DNA from: Eubacterium sp. | GTDB taxonomy: Bacteria > Bacillota > Clostridia > Lachnospirales > Lachnospiraceae | DNA length: 5,125 nucleotides | Assembly (NCBI GenBank): GCA_024681495.1 | Contig: JAILAS010000139.1 | Span: 1 to 5,125, forward strand | Direction of reading: 5' to 3' | Part shown: in pieces, positions 1-5,125 of the stretch | Numbering within the stretch: the stretch's first letter is position 1 | Layout: each line of letters starts with the position of its first letter | Notes under the pieces: model-generated | The model's database searches: none | Seen by the model: the letters and a program-made list of their open reading frames with translations, nothing else | What the model was told of the DNA's origin: nothing | Position numbers and translations under genes: made by a program

Positions 1-1516
1 CTACCAGAGAAAGGCTCATTTGAGCATCATCATCTGTGGACTTTATCACGCCGTCTCCAAACGAATTGAGCTGCGCTCCCGTATCCGACGAACTCAGAGT
101 TACTGAGCTACCGGACACAGCCTCCACTCCGAGAATCTCACCGTAGAATAACGTAGTGGCCTCCAGCCTGCTTTTATCATATACATAGGGAAGATAATTG
201 TCGAAGCACACCGAGGAAACAATATTGGTGCCCGGCGCGGCCACGTCAACCTCAACATTTCCATAGTTAGAATAGCTGGCCAGTTCTCCGGACTCAGACA
301 ATGAGGCTACCGTAAGCGCACAGTCGGAGTCAATTCCGGCGGGTGAATAATCCTGAAAGTTGATATCGAGAGAGTCATTGCCGGCAGCTACACAGAATAC
401 GATTCCGCACTCCTCCATAACACCTGAAATCAGCCTGTCCATAATACTATTCTCATACATTCCCCCAATTGAATAGTTTACGGCTCTGACATTAACGCCG
501 TTTTCAACAGCTCTCTCCAGATAGTACATTGCCTGCATGGTATAATAATCATTGTACCTACCGTCTTCGTCAGCGACCCTCAATGCCATTATCTTAACGT
601 TGGGGCACTGCCCTGCTACTCCCGCTACACCAAGTGTATTGGCCTGAGCCGCAATGATTCCCGCACAATGCGTACCATGCCCACCCTGATCCTCCCGATC
701 CATGGGATCCGGGTCACAGTCGCCGAAGTCATATCCGCAATCACCCATCAGAACCGAGTCGGGAAGAGGGTTCTCCCACATCATACCTGCCAAATCCTCA
801 TGCGTATAATCAACGCCACTATCCACTACAGCCACAACGGTCTCTCCCTCGTCATCGGAGGCGGAATATGTGTTCAGGACATTGCCGATATTCGTGTCAT
901 TGAGGTGATACTCATAGTCGGCATACTCGTCATCGAGTTCGTCGGTGACAGACTCCGTATGAGCGATATAATTCGGCTCCGCAATCTCCACCGCGTCGTT
1001 ATTGGATAACTCCTCCAGCATCTCCTCCGTAGTATATTTATCGGAGGAAATAACGCTGACAATCGTCTCACCGGAGGTGTCGGATCCGGACGCCTTCTCC
1101 TGAACGCTCGCGTCTGTCGAATCATCAGCCTCGAAATCATAGACCAGCGTATCCTCTATGACATAAGCGTTCCCCAGGGACTCATCCAGGATGTCTCCCT
1201 GTTCGGAAAGAGTATTCTTCAGTTCCTTCTTAATTACATTTTTTTCTGTGGAAGATGAGGTGAGATCCTGCATGGATGAACCGAACTCATCCGAAACCTC
1301 GGGTATATCCGAAGCATCCCTGGCTCCGGAAGTCTCCGTGGTAACAGAACCATCCTTATAGAGGACAATGACCTCGCCCTCTACGTACTCTGCCCCGTCG
1401 GCTATGAGAGGCTCCGCCTCAGAGACCGCCTCGGCAGTATCAACTATTGGCGAAATCGGCAAAAGGCCAACCGCCATAATAATAGACATAGTTGCAGCAA
1501 TAAAACGTTTTTTCAT
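1..1516 (-). CDS. Secreted subtilisin-like serine protease (peptidase S8), N-terminal 505 residues, truncated by window edge
   Basis: Seen: the frame is open from ATG at 1516 to the left edge with no stop. Residues 1-30 look like a signal peptide (KKR, hydrophobic 5-25, possible cleavage after AEA at 28-30). Residues about 43-184 look like an I9-type propeptide, starting YVEGEVIVLYKDG and ending VEIAEPNY, with a long acidic Ser/Asp/Glu-rich stretch inside. The S8 domain follows: catalytic Asp232 in VVDSGVDYTHEDL, His280 in GGHGTHCAGIIAA, oxyanion Asn380 in VAAGND, then VDVAAPGTNIVSS at 424-435. The catalytic Ser motif (GTSMA type) is not reached by residue 505, so the family's insertion between Asn and Ser may be present, or the Ser lies beyond the edge. 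Eight cysteines lie in the catalytic part. Family knowledge: autoprocessed extracellular endopeptidase, probably for protein degradation or nutrition. Substrate and any wall anchor cannot be seen. The family call is firm; whether the enzyme is active depends on the missing part. Confidence 0.93.
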   Translation of the reverse strand, partial: MKKRFIAATMSIIMAVGLLPISPIVDTAEAVSEAEPLIADGAEYVEGEVIVLYKDGSVTTETSGARDASDIPEVSDEFGSSMQDLTSSSTEKNVIKKELKNTLSEQGDILDESLGNAYVIEDTLVYDFEADDSTDASVQEKASGSDTSGETIVSVISSDKYTTEEMLEELSNNDAVEIAEPNYIAHTESVTDELDDEYADYEYHLNDTNIGNVLNTYSASDDEGETVVAVVDSGVDYTHEDLAGMMWENPLPDSVLMGDCGYDFGDCDPDPMDREDQGGHGTHCAGIIAAQANTLGVAGVAGQCPNVKIMALRVADEDGRYNDYYTMQAMYYLERAVENGVNVRAVNYSIGGMYENSIMDRLISGVMEECGIVFCVAAGNDSLDINFQDYSPAGIDSDCALTVASLSESGELASYSNYGNVEVDVAAPGTNIVSSVCFDNYLPYVYDKSRLEATTLFYGEILGVEAVSGSSVTLSSSDTGAQLNSFGDGVIKSTDDDAQMSLSLV

Positions 1517-1522
1517 AACATA

Positions 1523-1530
1523 CTCCCCTC
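1523..1530 (-). promoter_or_regulatory. Shine-Dalgarno site that fixes the S8 protease start
   Basis: The minus strand reads GAGGGGAG, six bases before the ATG at 1516. A second ATG at 1521 lies closer to the site, but it reads ATG TTA TGA and stops at once in another frame, so 1516 is the start that gives the signal peptide. Confidence 0.75.
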
Positions 1531-1552
1531 TTATTCAGTTGCTGTTCCTCTA

Positions 1553-1591
1553 AAGGTAAACTGAACCGACAATCACTGTCAAATAATTATA
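1553..1591 (-). promoter_or_regulatory. Candidate promoter region for the S8 protease
   Basis: Two promoter-like elements lie on the minus strand in the 122-base gap between the LUD gene and the protease. A perfect TATAAT (1586-1591) has only a poor -35 upstream. A perfect TTGACA (1577-1582) is followed after 18 bases by a weak -10, TACCTT (1553-1558). The two boxes are too close together, and in the wrong order, to form one promoter. A small inverted repeat, GACA-N5-TGTC (1568-1580), overlaps the TTGACA box and could be an operator, but four-base arms are easily due to chance. No clear terminator is visible after the LUD gene, so read-through from argS is not excluded. Confidence 0.35.
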
Positions 1592-1638
1592 ACCCATCGT
1601 ATCAATTAACGGAATAACTATTCGACTCAAACGGCCAT

Positions 1639-2280
1639 CTAGTACCCCAGCTCCTCTCCGGCCAACACCACCTGAATACGGCCGGGTATGGCCGAATGTC
1701 TGGTGTAGACAAACTGGCTGCAGATGGTATCGGGCGAAAGGCATTCAGAGCATCGTCCGGTCTTAGAACAGGGTGTGTTCTTCTCAAGCCTCACGCAGTT
1801 CGCGGGAGACGCGGTGTTCCTCACCCTGTCGATGCAGGCCTGAAGGTTAGGCGCTACCTTATTCATGCCGCAGACAATCACCACGTTCTTTGGCCCGTAA
1901 ATGAGTGCAGCCGTCCTGTTGCCCCAGCCGTCGATATTAAAGAGCTCACCGTCCATGGTTATTCCGTTGGTACTCATGAAATACCAGTCGCACGAAAACG
2001 CCTTGGAATACACCTTCTCATCGGCCTCTATGTATGTCATGTCAGGCGTCCTGGCGTAAAGCGTGATGTCGTCTCTGGCTGCGAGAGCCTCCTTCATCCC
2101 CAACTCCTCCATGGACATGGTTCCGCCGTATGATACCTTATCTCCGGCCCTGACAAGCCCGAGTGCATACTCAGCCGCCTCGCGGCCCGTGTCGAAATAC
2201 ACACCCTTCATGTTTCTCTTCTCGAGATTCTTAATTATGGTCGCCGCGCAGTTGGCGTAGTACTGTTTCTTGGGTAGCAT
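1639..2280 (-). CDS. LUD-domain (DUF162) protein, small lactate-utilisation-like family with Cys cluster
   Basis: This 213-residue protein matches the short stand-alone LUD (DUF162) family of Clostridia along its whole length. Seen: VSYGGTMSMEELGMKEAL at 49-66, the conserved core FMSTNGITMDGELFNIDGWG (101-120) with NRTAALIYGP (121-130), then VVIVCGMNKVAPNL (133-146), and a C-terminal cysteine cluster C171-x5-C177-x2-C180-x6-C187, before GRIQVVLAGEELGY. Four closely spaced cysteines suggest a metal or Fe-S site, which is inference. LutC and LutB of the L-lactate oxidation complex share the LUD domain, but no lutA or lutB partner is here and the biochemical role of this short form is not settled; 'lactate utilisation' is only a family name. 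Start at 2280 is supported by AGGAGG (2287-2292) with six-base spacing. It follows argS by 25 bases and is probably co-transcribed with it. Confidence 0.88.
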   Translation of the reverse strand: MLPKKQYYANCAATIIKNLEKRNMKGVYFDTGREAAEYALGLVRAGDKVSYGGTMSMEELGMKEALAARDDITLYARTPDMTYIEADEKVYSKAFSCDWYFMSTNGITMDGELFNIDGWGNRTAALIYGPKNVVIVCGMNKVAPNLQACIDRVRNTASPANCVRLEKNTPCSKTGRCSECLSPDTICSQFVYTRHSAIPGRIQVVLAGEELGY

Positions 2281-2305
2281 AAAATACCTCCTAAGCGGTT
2301 ACTGA

Positions 2306-4087
2306 TTACATGTACTCGGGTGCCGAGAATCCCAGCACGTCGATGCAGCTCTCCAATACCCTCCTGGTCAGGTCGAGCAGGGCGATCTGCGAGCTCTGAC
2401 GCGCCTTATCCTCCTGGCCCATGATCTTCGTCTCATGGTAGAAGTGATTGAAGGCATTCGACAGGGAATACACAAACGAGCAGATCTTATGGGGCGCCAG
2501 CTCCCTGAAGGCGGTTAACATAACTCCGTTAAATCCGGTAAGCTCGTTCATGAGCGCTTTCTCATTGGCGTCCGCAGGCTCGAGGATGCACGAGGGGTCA
2601 ACCGCCCCGCCCTCTGCCTGATACTTGCGCAGGATTGACTTGATCCTGACGATGGTGTAGAGGATGTAGGGACCTGTGTTTCCCTCGAACGACGTGAACC
2701 TGTCTATGTCGAAGATATAGTTCTTCGTAGCCTGATTGGAAAGATCACCGTACTTAAGGGCCGCCAATGCGACCGTGCGGGCGGTCTTAACCACCTCCTC
2801 CTCGTCGATGTCGGCGTTTTGCTCCTTCTTATTGTCCAGGATCTTCTCCTTCATGGCCTCGTCGATTTCATCAATGAGAACGGAAAGCTTCATCACTCCG
2901 CCCTCTCTGGTCTTAAAGGGCTGGCCGTCCTTGCCGTTCATGGTGCCGAATCCCAGGAAGTCCAGCTTCATGTCGGGGCTTACAATGCCGCACTTTTTAG
3001 CTGCCCTGAAGACCTGGGTGAAGTGCATCTGCTGACGCTTGTCTACCACGTAGATCACGTGATCGGGGTCGTAATCGTTAACCCTCTGAACGAGCGTGGC
3101 CAGATCGGTGGTCGCATAGAGCGATGCGCCGTCGGACTTACGCACGATACAGGGGGGGATTTCCTTGGAGTCGGACTCCTCCGCCACGTCCACCACCAGG
3201 GCTCCCTGATCCTCGTGAGCGTAGCCATCGTCCTCCATCTTCTTAAGCATGTCGGGAACGTACTTCTGAGCATCGGACTCTCCGAGCCAGAGGTCGAAGT
3301 CGACGTTGAGCCTCTCGTAGTTCTTCTTCATATCCGCAACGGAAACTTCAAGTATGTGAGAGAGAAGCGCATTGTACCCTCTTCTTCCGGACTGGAGCTC
3401 GGCGGTCGCCTTAAGCGCCCTGTCGTGGAAGGCCGCGTCCTCCTTGGAGCGCGCGCTGGCGGCGGGATAGATCTCCTCGAGCTCGGCCGCGGTAAAGGGC
3501 GCCTCAGAGGGATACTCTCCCTGATAATCCTCATCGTAATACACGGGGTCGATTCCCTTGTCCTGACACTGGCAGATGATGAGTCCCATCTGCAGGCCCC
3601 AGTCGCCCATGTGGACGTCTCCTATAACCTCGTTTCCGCAGAAGCGTCCCATTCGCTTTATGGCCTCGCCGATAACGGCCGAGCGCAGATGTCCCACATG
3701 AAGCGGCTTGGCCACATTGGGTCCGCCGTAGTCAATGATAATCTTCTCGGGATTCTCCTCCTTTATGGCTCCGCATGAGGAATCTGCCGCCATCCGCTTT
3801 ATATAGTCGGAAAGGAAGCTTCCGGAGAGATTGAGGTTTATGAAGCCGGGCTTCACGGCCTCGGCGGTCTCGAAGACAGTCGAATCGGAAAGCACACCGG
3901 CGACATCGCTCGCGATTTCAATGGGTGCCTTGCCCAGGGCCTTGGCCAGCCTCATGGCGCCGTTGCACTGGTACTCGCAGAGGTCGGGCCTGTTCGATAC
4001 GGACACCACCGCCGCAGCCTTGTCATAGCCGCACTTATCAAAGGCTGCCGCCATTTCGTTATTTATGAGATCGATAATCTTCTCCAT
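2306..4087 (-). CDS. argS: Arginyl-tRNA synthetase
   Basis: Class I aminoacyl-tRNA synthetase that charges tRNA-Arg with arginine using ATP, in the cytoplasm. At 593 residues it has the usual full length. Seen: N-terminal Add-1 domain (about 1-105) recognising the tRNA D-loop; the class I signature in YGGPNVAKPLHVGHLRS, with HVGH at 130-133; the catalytic-domain stretches GDVHMGDWGLQMG (156-168) and SLYATTDLATLVQR (322-335); FKTREGGVMKL (391-401) where other class I enzymes have KMSKS; and a C-terminal all-helical DALR anticodon-binding domain (about 470-593) ending VLGFSAPEYM, close to the family's typical C-terminus. Lack of a canonical KMSKS is normal for many ArgRS enzymes. A Lys just before the HIGH motif (K127) may take over its role. 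The start at 4087 has AAGGAGG (4093-4099) five bases upstream. No frameshift is seen. The LUD gene follows after 25 bases. Confidence 0.97.
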   Translation of the reverse strand: MEKIIDLINNEMAAAFDKCGYDKAAAVVSVSNRPDLCEYQCNGAMRLAKALGKAPIEIASDVAGVLSDSTVFETAEAVKPGFINLNLSGSFLSDYIKRMAADSSCGAIKEENPEKIIIDYGGPNVAKPLHVGHLRSAVIGEAIKRMGRFCGNEVIGDVHMGDWGLQMGLIICQCQDKGIDPVYYDEDYQGEYPSEAPFTAAELEEIYPAASARSKEDAAFHDRALKATAELQSGRRGYNALLSHILEVSVADMKKNYERLNVDFDLWLGESDAQKYVPDMLKKMEDDGYAHEDQGALVVDVAEESDSKEIPPCIVRKSDGASLYATTDLATLVQRVNDYDPDHVIYVVDKRQQMHFTQVFRAAKKCGIVSPDMKLDFLGFGTMNGKDGQPFKTREGGVMKLSVLIDEIDEAMKEKILDNKKEQNADIDEEEVVKTARTVALAALKYGDLSNQATKNYIFDIDRFTSFEGNTGPYILYTIVRIKSILRKYQAEGGAVDPSCILEPADANEKALMNELTGFNGVMLTAFRELAPHKICSFVYSLSNAFNHFYHETKIMGQEDKARQSSQIALLDLTRRVLESCIDVLGFSAPEYM

Positions 4088-4109
4088 GTAATCCTCCTTA
4101 TGATAAATC

Positions 4110-4138
4110 CGGGCAGCCTGCCCAAGACATGCTACCCG
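4110..4138 (-). promoter_or_regulatory. Possible switching hairpin in the argS leader
   Basis: In minus-strand RNA, GCUGCCCG (4110-4117) can pair with CGGGUAGC (4131-4138) as an eight-base-pair stem with one G-U pair and a 13-base loop. Alternatively UGCCC (4111-4115) can pair with GGGCA (4119-4123) as a tight hairpin, extendable by two U-G pairs. The two pairings exclude each other. The tight hairpin is followed by AUUUAU, a poor U-tract, and then by the argS ribosome site. No T-box sequence or specifier stem was found. A regulatory role is inference only. Confidence 0.25.
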
Positions 4139-4142
4139 AAAT

Positions 4143-4172
4143 AATCTACACTCTTCTGACTCGTAAGGTCAG
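4143..4172 (-). promoter_or_regulatory. Weak sigma-A-type promoter candidate upstream of argS
   Basis: The minus strand has CTGACC (4167-4172, four of six to TTGACA), an 18-base spacer, and TAGATT (4143-4148, four of six to TATAAT). It lies in the 87-base gap just after the acidic protein's stop codon and overlaps a six-base-pair inverted repeat (TCTGAC/GTCAGA, 4155-4173). The match is weak. argS could equally be read from upstream, since no good terminator separates the two genes. Confidence 0.22.
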
Positions 4173-4174
4173 AG

Positions 4175-4771
4175 TCAGCCACCCAGTATATCGTCCACGC
4201 TAGATCGGTCGTTCTGCTTGAGGATGGCGCTCACGGCATCCATAGTGTCGTCGTCGACGGGGCCTGTACCGTACTGACCCGAGAAGGAGTTCGTGGCGGC
4301 ATTGAAGTCGCTGCGTTCCTTATTCTCCGCAAACTCACGAGCCTCCGCAATCTCCGCGGCCTTCTTGGCCTCGTCCTCGGCGGCCTCGGCCTGAAGCCTG
4401 GCGAGAATAGACGCTGCAAGATCGGCCTCGTCGTCACTCAGACCGGACATGTCCACCTCTTCCTCTTCATCGGAATCGGCAGCCGTCTCTTCGGCCCCGG
4501 CGGAAACGGGTGTACCCTCGCCCCAGTCGAAGTCGTCCCCGGAATCGTCGGAAACGGGCTCTTCGACCTCGGGGGCTTCATCTACGGGCTCTTCCGCAGC
4601 CTCCTGCGCGGCCTTTTCCTCTTCCTCAGCCCTACGGGCCTCCTCGTTTAGCTCATCGGCTCCCTCGCCGATGAAAAAATATCTCATAGGGACATAGACC
4701 ACCCGCCACACCTTAACGACGTTACGCGTAATCCTCTGCCACCAATGAATCTGGTTGACTTTCTCACTCAT
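4175..4771 (-). CDS. Hypothetical acidic protein with basic-aromatic N-terminus, between ftsZ and argS
   Basis: I do not recognise a family for this 198-residue protein. Seen: residues 1-35 are basic, aromatic and fairly hydrophobic (HWWQRITRNVVKVWRVVYVP, then MRYFFIG), with six Lys/Arg and one acidic residue. The rest is strongly acidic: by hand count about 54 Asp/Glu against about 17 Lys/Arg in the whole protein. Residues 38-60 are Glu/Ala-rich and may form a helix or coiled coil; 61-107 look disordered (Glu/Asp/Pro/Ser); 111-152 is again Ala/Glu-rich helix; and the end (172-198) is a short conserved-looking patch, DDDTMDAVSAILKQN then SVDDILGG. There is no clear signal peptide and no long transmembrane segment, so a cytoplasmic protein is likely, possibly bound to the membrane or nucleic acid through its N-terminus (inference). 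The start at 4771 has AAGGGGGAG (4776-4784) just upstream. The strong terminator after ftsZ implies its own promoter or partial read-through. Confidence 0.82.
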   Translation of the reverse strand: MSEKVNQIHWWQRITRNVVKVWRVVYVPMRYFFIGEGADELNEEARRAEEEEKAAQEAAEEPVDEAPEVEEPVSDDSGDDFDWGEGTPVSAGAEETAADSDEEEEVDMSGLSDDEADLAASILARLQAEAAEDEAKKAAEIAEAREFAENKERSDFNAATNSFSGQYGTGPVDDDTMDAVSAILKQNDRSSVDDILGG

Positions 4772-4782
4772 GCTGCTCCCCC

Positions 4783-4838
4783 TTATCAGATGCTCTCAGG
4801 TCCTTATTTTGCGTACAACACATTTCACATTCTGATAA
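4783..4838 (-). other. Leader inverted repeat before the acidic-protein gene
   Basis: UUAUCAG (4832-4838) and CUGAUAA (4783-4789) are perfect seven-base complements in the minus-strand RNA. Beyond a single bulged A, AUGU and GCAU extend the stem by four pairs, one of them U-G. One arm overlaps the U-tract of the ftsZ terminator. The other touches the AAGGGGGAG ribosome site, so folding could influence translation of the 198-residue protein. The loop is long (over 30 bases), so it may have no function. Confidence 0.25.
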
Positions 4839-4866
4839 AAATACCGGCCTCAGTCGAGACCGGTAT
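4834..4866 (-). terminator. Strong Rho-independent terminator after ftsZ
   Basis: The minus strand reads an 11-base-pair stem, ATACCGGTCTC (4856-4866) with GAGGCCGGTAT (4841-4851). It has one G-U pair and a four-base GACT loop, and TTTT follows directly (4837-4840). It begins eight bases after the ftsZ stop codon, so it is placed to end the ftsZ transcript. The plus-strand orientation has no matching U-tract. Confidence 0.9.
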
Positions 4867-4874
4867 ATCACAAA

Positions 4875-5125
4875 TCATTTTTTAGAATTTCGCAAAAATT
4901 CCGGAATCTTAATATCCTTTTCCTGAACGGAGCTCCTAGGCTGCTCAACCCGCTGTATCTGCTGAGCGCCGGTCAAATCTGCCGCCGTTCGAACTCCGGA
5001 CGTAGCGACGGTCTTAACAGGAGCCGCATTGGTAGCGGCCGTGGGCGCGGGCTTAACCGCGGGACGAACCGTGCTGCCGGGATAGCTGAGCGTGGGAGCC
5101 TTAATGACTCCGGATATGCCCGTCA
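4875..5125 (-). CDS. ftsZ: Cell division protein FtsZ, C-terminal 82 residues, truncated by window edge
   Basis: Only the tail is present; the GTPase domain lies beyond the right edge. Seen: the first residues, TGISGVIKAP, fit the point where the FtsZ core ends (ATG motif) and the linker begins. A linker of about 55 residues rich in Ala, Pro, Thr and Val follows (for example RPAVKPAPTAATNAAPVKT). The protein ends DIKIPEFLRNSKK, which matches the conserved FtsZ C-terminal peptide (IPxFLR core) that binds FtsA, SepF, ZapD-like or MinC partners. Family knowledge: FtsZ is the tubulin-like GTPase that forms the division ring at mid-cell. The stop codon at 4875-4877 is followed eight bases later by a strong terminator, so ftsZ is probably the last gene of its transcript. 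The call rests mainly on the tail peptide and the TG junction; the GTP-binding motif is not visible here. Confidence 0.85.
   Translation of the reverse strand, partial: TGISGVIKAPTLSYPGSTVRPAVKPAPTAATNAAPVKTVATSGVRTAADLTGAQQIQRVEQPRSSVQEKDIKIPEFLRNSKK

Noticed and set aside
1513..1521. Two-codon frame ATG TTA TGA overlapping the protease start as a regulatory mini-gene
   Set aside because: It uses the same ribosome site as the protease at poorer spacing and is too short to distinguish from chance.
1612..1623. Palindrome GAATAACTATTC after the LUD gene as a terminator
   Set aside because: It is AT-rich, the loop would be only two to four bases, and no U-tract follows on the minus strand.
1696..2133. 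A 145-codon plus-strand frame opposite the LUD gene
   Set aside because: It is a shadow of the conserved LUD gene and its translation shows no domain features.
3152..3158. Run of seven G (C7 on the coding strand) inside argS as a phase-variation tract
   Set aside because: It encodes Pro-Pro in frame (EIPPCIV) and argS is intact and essential. The tract is short for slippage switching.
2819..3778. A 319-codon open frame on the plus strand, antisense to argS
   Set aside because: It lies wholly inside argS, whose full set of family motifs is intact. The antisense product shows no recognisable domain, and long antisense frames are common in GC-rich-codon genes.
4155..4173. Inverted repeat TCTGAC-N7-GTCAGA after the acidic-protein gene as a terminator
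   Set aside because: The stem is only six base pairs and the following minus-strand sequence (AGAGTGTAGA) is not a U-tract.
4088..4174. T-box riboswitch before argS
   Set aside because: The gap is only 87 bases, and no T-box consensus or specifier-loop structure is present.

Overview
All five genes in this window lie on the minus strand, so transcription runs from high to low coordinates. In that order they are: the C-terminal end of ftsZ (cut by the right edge), an unrecognised 198-residue acidic protein, argS (arginyl-tRNA synthetase), a small LUD/DUF162-domain protein, and the N-terminal 505 residues of a secreted subtilisin-family (S8) protease (cut by the left edge). Coding density is high. 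The four intergenic gaps are about 103, 87, 25 and 122 bases, so no gene-free stretch exceeds 300 bases.

The likely source is a Gram-positive member of the Clostridia, perhaps near Lachnospiraceae. This rests on strong purine-rich Shine-Dalgarno sites (AGGAGG type) before every visible start, the FtsZ tail form, the YGGPNVAKPLHVGHLRS form of ArgRS, the short LUD protein with a C-terminal cysteine cluster, and a secreted S8 protease with a Gram-positive-type signal peptide. It is an inference from familiarity, not from a search.

Right part (about 4772-5125): the FtsZ linker and conserved C-terminal peptide end at 4875 and are followed at once by a strong intrinsic terminator. A leader of about 60 bases then precedes the acidic protein. 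Middle (2281-4174): the acidic protein, an 87-base argS leader with two competing hairpins and a weak promoter candidate, then argS and the LUD gene 25 bases apart, very probably co-transcribed. Left (1-1638): after a 122-base gap with promoter-like sequence comes the protease, which is probably a separate unit. By eye its codons are more AT-rich than those of argS.

Most of the window is housekeeping (cell division, translation). I see no mobile element, CRISPR array, tRNA, rRNA or defence system, and nothing I would call a new system. The least explained items are the acidic protein between ftsZ and argS, and the unusual layout of the protease, which has a long acidic propeptide and an insertion before the catalytic serine.
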